A stretch of DNA of 17,172 nt from CAZTLE01 sp964614415 (lineage in GTDB: Bacteria; Bacteroidota; Bacteroidia; Flavobacteriales; Flavobacteriaceae), in NCBI GenBank assembly GCA_964614415.1, contig CAZTLE010000080.1, forward strand, positions 1 through 17,172, read 5' to 3'. Shown here piece by piece: positions 14,030 to 17,172 of this stretch. The position numbers and the translations under genes were made by a program. Numbering within the stretch: position 1 is the stretch's first letter; every line of letters starts with the position of its first letter. The notes beneath the pieces are model-generated. The model made no database searches. It was not told the origin of the DNA and saw only the letters and a list, made by a program, of their open reading frames with translations.

Positions 14030-15367
14030 ATGGTTGAATCAAACAAACTGCAATTCAATGAAGTCGAGATCTATTTCGTATATGGATTTGTAGATAATAT
14101 GAGCTTGATAACGAAGCCCGCTGAGATAGCAAAGGAAGAAACATGGATACCGAATTATTCTATGAACTCCGGAAGGGTGGAATACAAGAGTTACTCATTG
14201 GGCGACTTTAAAGATGTTGGTCTTGTTCGAGGAAGTGATGAACAAGTGTTCATCATGGGAGATATAGTTGTTTCTATGACCAGAAACAAGAAAGGTGGTC
14301 CCGGAGCAGTGATAATAAAGTTGTCAATCAAGGCCAATTTAATCACATTAGGCAATGTTTTTGACGTACTTAATCTACTGCCACGGTCGAACAATGACAA
14401 ACGAGGTAAATTGACCAAATTCGACGTCGCTAATGCCGAAAGCAATAATAATAGTCTCAAGAATTTAATCAGTAAAGCACCAACGAGCTCAAAATGTAAG
14501 ATTAGCGATGAATCCTGGAATAAGTATAGTGACGTTTTTCGACTATTTGTTTCAATCTGTACAAAGTTCAACAAAGGATGGAATGATTTTTCCGGTTCCG
14601 ATAGTTGTCTATATCAACCCGATGGACACAGGACTGACCCCCAAATCCCGGCAATTTTTCTTGCTGGCTTCATGAATTCTACCGACTATGGTAAATATTT
14701 TTTGAGACAACCAAGAAAAGATGACAGCGAGGCACTGAAAGAGGAGAGAATATTAGTATCCCAAGAAATAGGCGCTTTAATAAGCCGTTGGTTAGATGCT
14801 AAGAATATCGACGAAGTGAATCTGGATTACTATTCCGAATATGAAGAAAGCAATGAAAGTTTGAAGAGGAATCAGTTCGTTAGCAGGTATCGGGATAAGA
14901 AATCATTTGTTGTTTTCTCCTCTATACTTACTCTTGATATTACCACACTTTATCCTGAAAACGAGACTAAAGAGCATGCAATTCAAGGCACTAAAAGATC
15001 CATATTGAAGTTTGTTGAATTCAACAGATTACGTAAACATCACGCCATTTGGTTGAACAAGCAATTGGACCACTTGATATTTGACCTGAAAAATCATGGG
15101 ACCACTAAAGAGCTTTACCGGGACAAAGTCAAGTTGAACGCGCTTTTACATGATATGGCATTAGGTTTGAATAATCCACTCTTTTATGTTTGGGATTCGA
15201 TATTAGGACAAGAAATTCCGGAATTAACGAACGTATCCAATATAGAAAAGCTAGAAAAAGCACTCTTAAATAAACTGGAGCTAATAGATAAATTAATATT
15301 AAATAAATTGGAAATCTATAAAACCCAAGACCTCATTGATGCAATGCTAAAATTAGGCAAAGAATAA
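14030..15367 (+). CDS. Unknown soluble protein, first large gene of the AT-rich operon
   Basis: I do not recognise this 445-residue protein. It lacks a signal peptide and transmembrane helices, so it should be cytoplasmic. The N-terminal part (about 1-125) looks mixed alpha/beta, with VEIYFVYGFVDNMSLI and a beta-strand-rich GAVIIKLSIKANLITLG. The middle is charged. The C-terminal half (about 230-445) is strongly helical, ending in repeated Leu/Lys/Ile heptad-like stretches such as LLNKLELIDKLILNKLEIYK. I see no nuclease, NTPase or other catalytic motif. DNA here is more AT-rich than in the left part of the window: 14 of 60 bases are G or C at 15241-15300, against 27 of 60 at 8641-8700. The next gene begins on the base after the stop, so the two are tightly coupled. 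Confidence 0.85.
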   Translation: MVESNKLQFNEVEIYFVYGFVDNMSLITKPAEIAKEETWIPNYSMNSGRVEYKSYSLGDFKDVGLVRGSDEQVFIMGDIVVSMTRNKKGGPGAVIIKLSIKANLITLGNVFDVLNLLPRSNNDKRGKLTKFDVANAESNNNSLKNLISKAPTSSKCKISDESWNKYSDVFRLFVSICTKFNKGWNDFSGSDSCLYQPDGHRTDPQIPAIFLAGFMNSTDYGKYFLRQPRKDDSEALKEERILVSQEIGALISRWLDAKNIDEVNLDYYSEYEESNESLKRNQFVSRYRDKKSFVVFSSILTLDITTLYPENETKEHAIQGTKRSILKFVEFNRLRKHHAIWLNKQLDHLIFDLKNHGTTKELYRDKVKLNALLHDMALGLNNPLFYVWDSILGQEIPELTNVSNIEKLEKALLNKLELIDKLILNKLEIYKTQDLIDAMLKLGKE

Positions 15368-16261
15368 ATGGTAAGTCAAAATCTAGAGAAGAAAATATCT
15401 AAAATTGACAACTTGTTCTCTCTTCACAAAAACTCTATAATAAATTTTGAGATAAGGAATCATGGAGGACTAAAAAATAACATGAGCACGTATATAATAT
15501 CGGCTCAAGATGCATTAGAGATGATCAAGGACCTCTCTGAACTCAATCTGTTGTCATTAGATAATTCCAAAGATGTTGATAGATCTCTGGCTGAAACTCT
15601 CACTACAATTGACAGAAGAATGAAGCTCAATTCAGCGGTGCGTGAAATTAGTCGAGAACTTTACAATTACTCTAACTTTATTTCAGAGGTTTATAAGGTG
15701 CTCGTGTCTATAAATAATTTAACACAAGGAAATATCATTCCTTCAATTATCGATCCTGTAGTGGTCAAAAAATATTCCAATATCGATCAGAAATACAGAA
15801 AATTGCGGAGTCCTTTAGAGGGAATAAAAGGCCAAACTAAGATCTCCGTCCTTGAAAGTGAGCGACTTGCAAGCACGAAAGCACAACCCACCGATGATCC
15901 TGATCTTGGCTACTACGAACTTGCTTTTGATTGTGCCATATTAATTGACGATTTGTTCGATGACCTTACCGGAGACTCAGGTGCCATTGATAAAAATATT
16001 TCTCAAATTCAAGACACTTGGAAAGACCAAGTTAAGCTTATTAAAGTAATGGCACAGAATAATATCGATACAATGGTTTACGACGGAAAGCTATTAGCGT
16101 TCATTGACAAATTAATTGAATTGGATTTAATTGAGTTTGATGACGATCATCCTTCCAAAATCTTCGAGAATAGGAATCTAAACGAAAAACAAATAATTAA
16201 AGCTGTGGAAAAGCTCTATACAGATATTAATAATAACATTATCCTTCGTGAAGAAAAGTAA
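15368..16261 (+). CDS. Unknown soluble helical protein
   Basis: I do not recognise this 297-residue protein. It starts directly after the TAA of the preceding gene with no spacer, which suggests translational coupling and perhaps a complex with that product. It has no signal peptide or membrane helix. Sequence composition is mostly helical: long Leu/Ile/Lys/Asp runs, for example ISAQDALEMIKDLSELNLLS, and an acidic ILIDDLFDDLTGD near 190-205. No catalytic motif is visible. The last 14 bases overlap the start of the next gene. It shares the low G+C of its operon. A regulatory, scaffold or adaptor role is possible but not shown by the sequence. Confidence 0.85.
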   Translation: MVSQNLEKKISKIDNLFSLHKNSIINFEIRNHGGLKNNMSTYIISAQDALEMIKDLSELNLLSLDNSKDVDRSLAETLTTIDRRMKLNSAVREISRELYNYSNFISEVYKVLVSINNLTQGNIIPSIIDPVVVKKYSNIDQKYRKLRSPLEGIKGQTKISVLESERLASTKAQPTDDPDLGYYELAFDCAILIDDLFDDLTGDSGAIDKNISQIQDTWKDQVKLIKVMAQNNIDTMVYDGKLLAFIDKLIELDLIEFDDDHPSKIFENRNLNEKQIIKAVEKLYTDINNNIILREEK

Positions 16262-16676
16262 ATTCAACAAAGATTCAACAAAGCTATACTGGAAGTTTAT
16301 ATCCGTATATCCAACGGCTATGGCTCCTGGGCTTTTGGTCTATTTTTTGACGGCATCCTGGAAAACACAAAACATCTATACAAATATCCTGGCCTTTGTA
16401 TGTTTAGTTTTGTTTTTTTTCAGTATTCAACTGACATTCAGATTCGCAAGTACGCTGGAAGATTTGCAACGCAAATACAATGAACGGAATCCCGCTAGTG
16501 ATTTTAGTGGTTTTATGACCGAACAAGGCAGGAAGAACCTAAAAAACTACTTTAGAAGAGCCAGAATAATAAATGTTTTTTTTATTTGGCTTCCAACCAT
16601 ACTTATAGTCATTGCTATATTACTTAACTTAGCCATGCAACTTAATTGGTTCAGGTGCTTAATCGAATCTATTTAA
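16248..16676 (+). CDS. Small three-helix membrane protein, unknown
   Basis: This 142-residue protein has hydrophobic segments near 17-36 (AMAPGLLVYFLTASW), 46-67 (NILAFVCLVLFFFSIQLTF) and 107-131 (INVFFIWLPTILIVIAILLN). A charged loop of about 40 residues (LEDLQRKYNERNPASDF) separates the second and third. The start is a GTG at 16248 overlapping the upstream gene by 14 bases. It places MKKSKFNKDSTKLYWK before the first helix. The next ATG (codon 25) would cut into that helix. It is not a typical ABC permease, being too short and lacking the EAA loop. It may anchor the two soluble proteins upstream to the membrane, which is inference. I do not recognise the family. Confidence 0.8.
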   Translation: MKKSKFNKDSTKLYWKFISVYPTAMAPGLLVYFLTASWKTQNIYTNILAFVCLVLFFFSIQLTFRFASTLEDLQRKYNERNPASDFSGFMTEQGRKNLKNYFRRARIINVFFIWLPTILIVIAILLNLAMQLNWFRCLIESI

Positions 16677-16691
16677 TAAATAAAGGTTTAA

Positions 16692-17172
16692 ATGAAAAAG
16701 CGTTTAAGATTCATAATAGCAGTAATTGTGCTCATTGGAGTTGGACTATTGCTTTATTTCAAGATATTTCAGACGAAGGTAGAGGAAGAAGATCCTGTGA
16801 CTGATGATGTAGTTCTTACAACTGTAAAGGTTGGTTACCTACCCTCTCTCGCAGCCAGTCAAATGTATATCGGTATCGCTAAGGGATATTTTGAAGAAGA
16901 AGGCTTGGAACTGGAAATACAGGAAATTCTCAGCGGACCGGAAATAATCTCAACGCTACAATCAAAATCTGTTGATGTTGCTTTTGGTATTGTCCCATCA
17001 CTGGTAATAGCACGTTCCAATGGAGCAAGCATTAAGAGCATTGCTGGCGGGACTGTCGATAATGGTAGTGTTCGGGAACATCGATTGATGTTACCGATTG
17101 ATTCACCAATTGAAAACGGCATGGATCTCAAAGGGAAAAAAATTGCCCTTGTGGCAGAAGGAACTTCCGATT
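16692..17172 (+). CDS. SsuA/THI5-like substrate-binding protein, membrane-anchored (partial)
   Basis: The first 160 codons of this gene are in the window. Residues 1-24 are a basic start and a single hydrophobic helix (FIIAVIVLIGVGLLLYF) with no clear cleavage site, so it may stay anchored. An acidic linker (30-41) follows. From 45 on, the sequence fits the periplasmic-binding protein fold of SsuA/NMT1/THI5-like proteins: VKVGYLPSLAASQMYIGIAK, GYFEEEGLELEI, LQSKSVDVAFGIVPSLVIAR and DLKGKKIALVAEGTSD. Related proteins bind sulfonates, nitrate, bicarbonate or thiamine precursors for ABC importers. The ligand cannot be told. It lies 15 bases after the small membrane protein gene. If an ABC permease and ATPase follow outside the window, the operon would be a transporter with unusual partners. 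Confidence 0.88.
   Translation, partial: MKKRLRFIIAVIVLIGVGLLLYFKIFQTKVEEEDPVTDDVVLTTVKVGYLPSLAASQMYIGIAKGYFEEEGLELEIQEILSGPEIISTLQSKSVDVAFGIVPSLVIARSNGASIKSIAGGTVDNGSVREHRLMLPIDSPIENGMDLKGKKIALVAEGTSD

Noticed and set aside
16859..17131. 90-codon reverse frame inside the substrate-binding protein gene
   Set aside because: The forward frame shows continuous SsuA/THI5-like motifs through this region. The reverse frame has none.
14030..17172. Integrated phage or transposon
   Set aside because: No integrase, transposase, tRNA, attachment repeat or structural phage gene is visible. AT-richness alone is not enough.

Overview
The window looks like chromosome from a marine-type Bacteroidota, most likely Flavobacteriia. 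The evidence is a C-terminal type IX secretion (T9SS) sorting domain, Bacteroidota-style lipoprotein signals, a TTTG-N19-TAnnTTTG-like promoter, a LytS/LytTR two-component pair and a PepSY-like periplasmic protein. No tRNA, rRNA, CRISPR array, transposase or integrase is visible.

Positions 1-6915 form a divergent cell-envelope module. Leftward genes are an exported TPR protein (truncated by the window edge, probably a TPR-CHAT protease), a lipoprotein subtilase (S8) with a complete catalytic triad, and a large cysteine-rich T9SS cargo protein with duplicated domains. Rightward genes are an ECF-type sigma factor and, 3 bases after it, a membrane protein with an anti-sigma-like cytoplasmic N-terminus and TPR repeats on the other side of the membrane. 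The 151-base gap between the two arms holds a good Bacteroidota promoter and a perfect 14-bp palindrome. A protease/CHAT/sigma grouping suggests regulated proteolysis or signalling across the envelope. This is an inference.

Positions 6916-11490 hold ordinary single genes: a lipoprotein, a Tat-exported class V aminotransferase, a thioredoxin-fold protein, a periplasmic coiled-coil protein and a PepSY-like protein. Several end at recognisable intrinsic terminators.

Positions 11491-13621 hold a LytS-type histidine kinase and a LytTR response regulator with a 4-base overlap. A promoter-like -7 box and an inverted repeat lie just ahead of the kinase.

Positions 13622-14029 are intergenic, with a repeated composite terminator, a REP-like motif and one doubtful 39-codon frame. 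From 14030 to the window end there is a tightly packed, AT-richer operon: two large soluble proteins I do not recognise, a small three-helix membrane protein and a membrane-anchored SsuA/THI5-like substrate-binding protein cut by the window edge. This operon and the CHAT/S8/sigma module are the two best candidates for an undescribed system.
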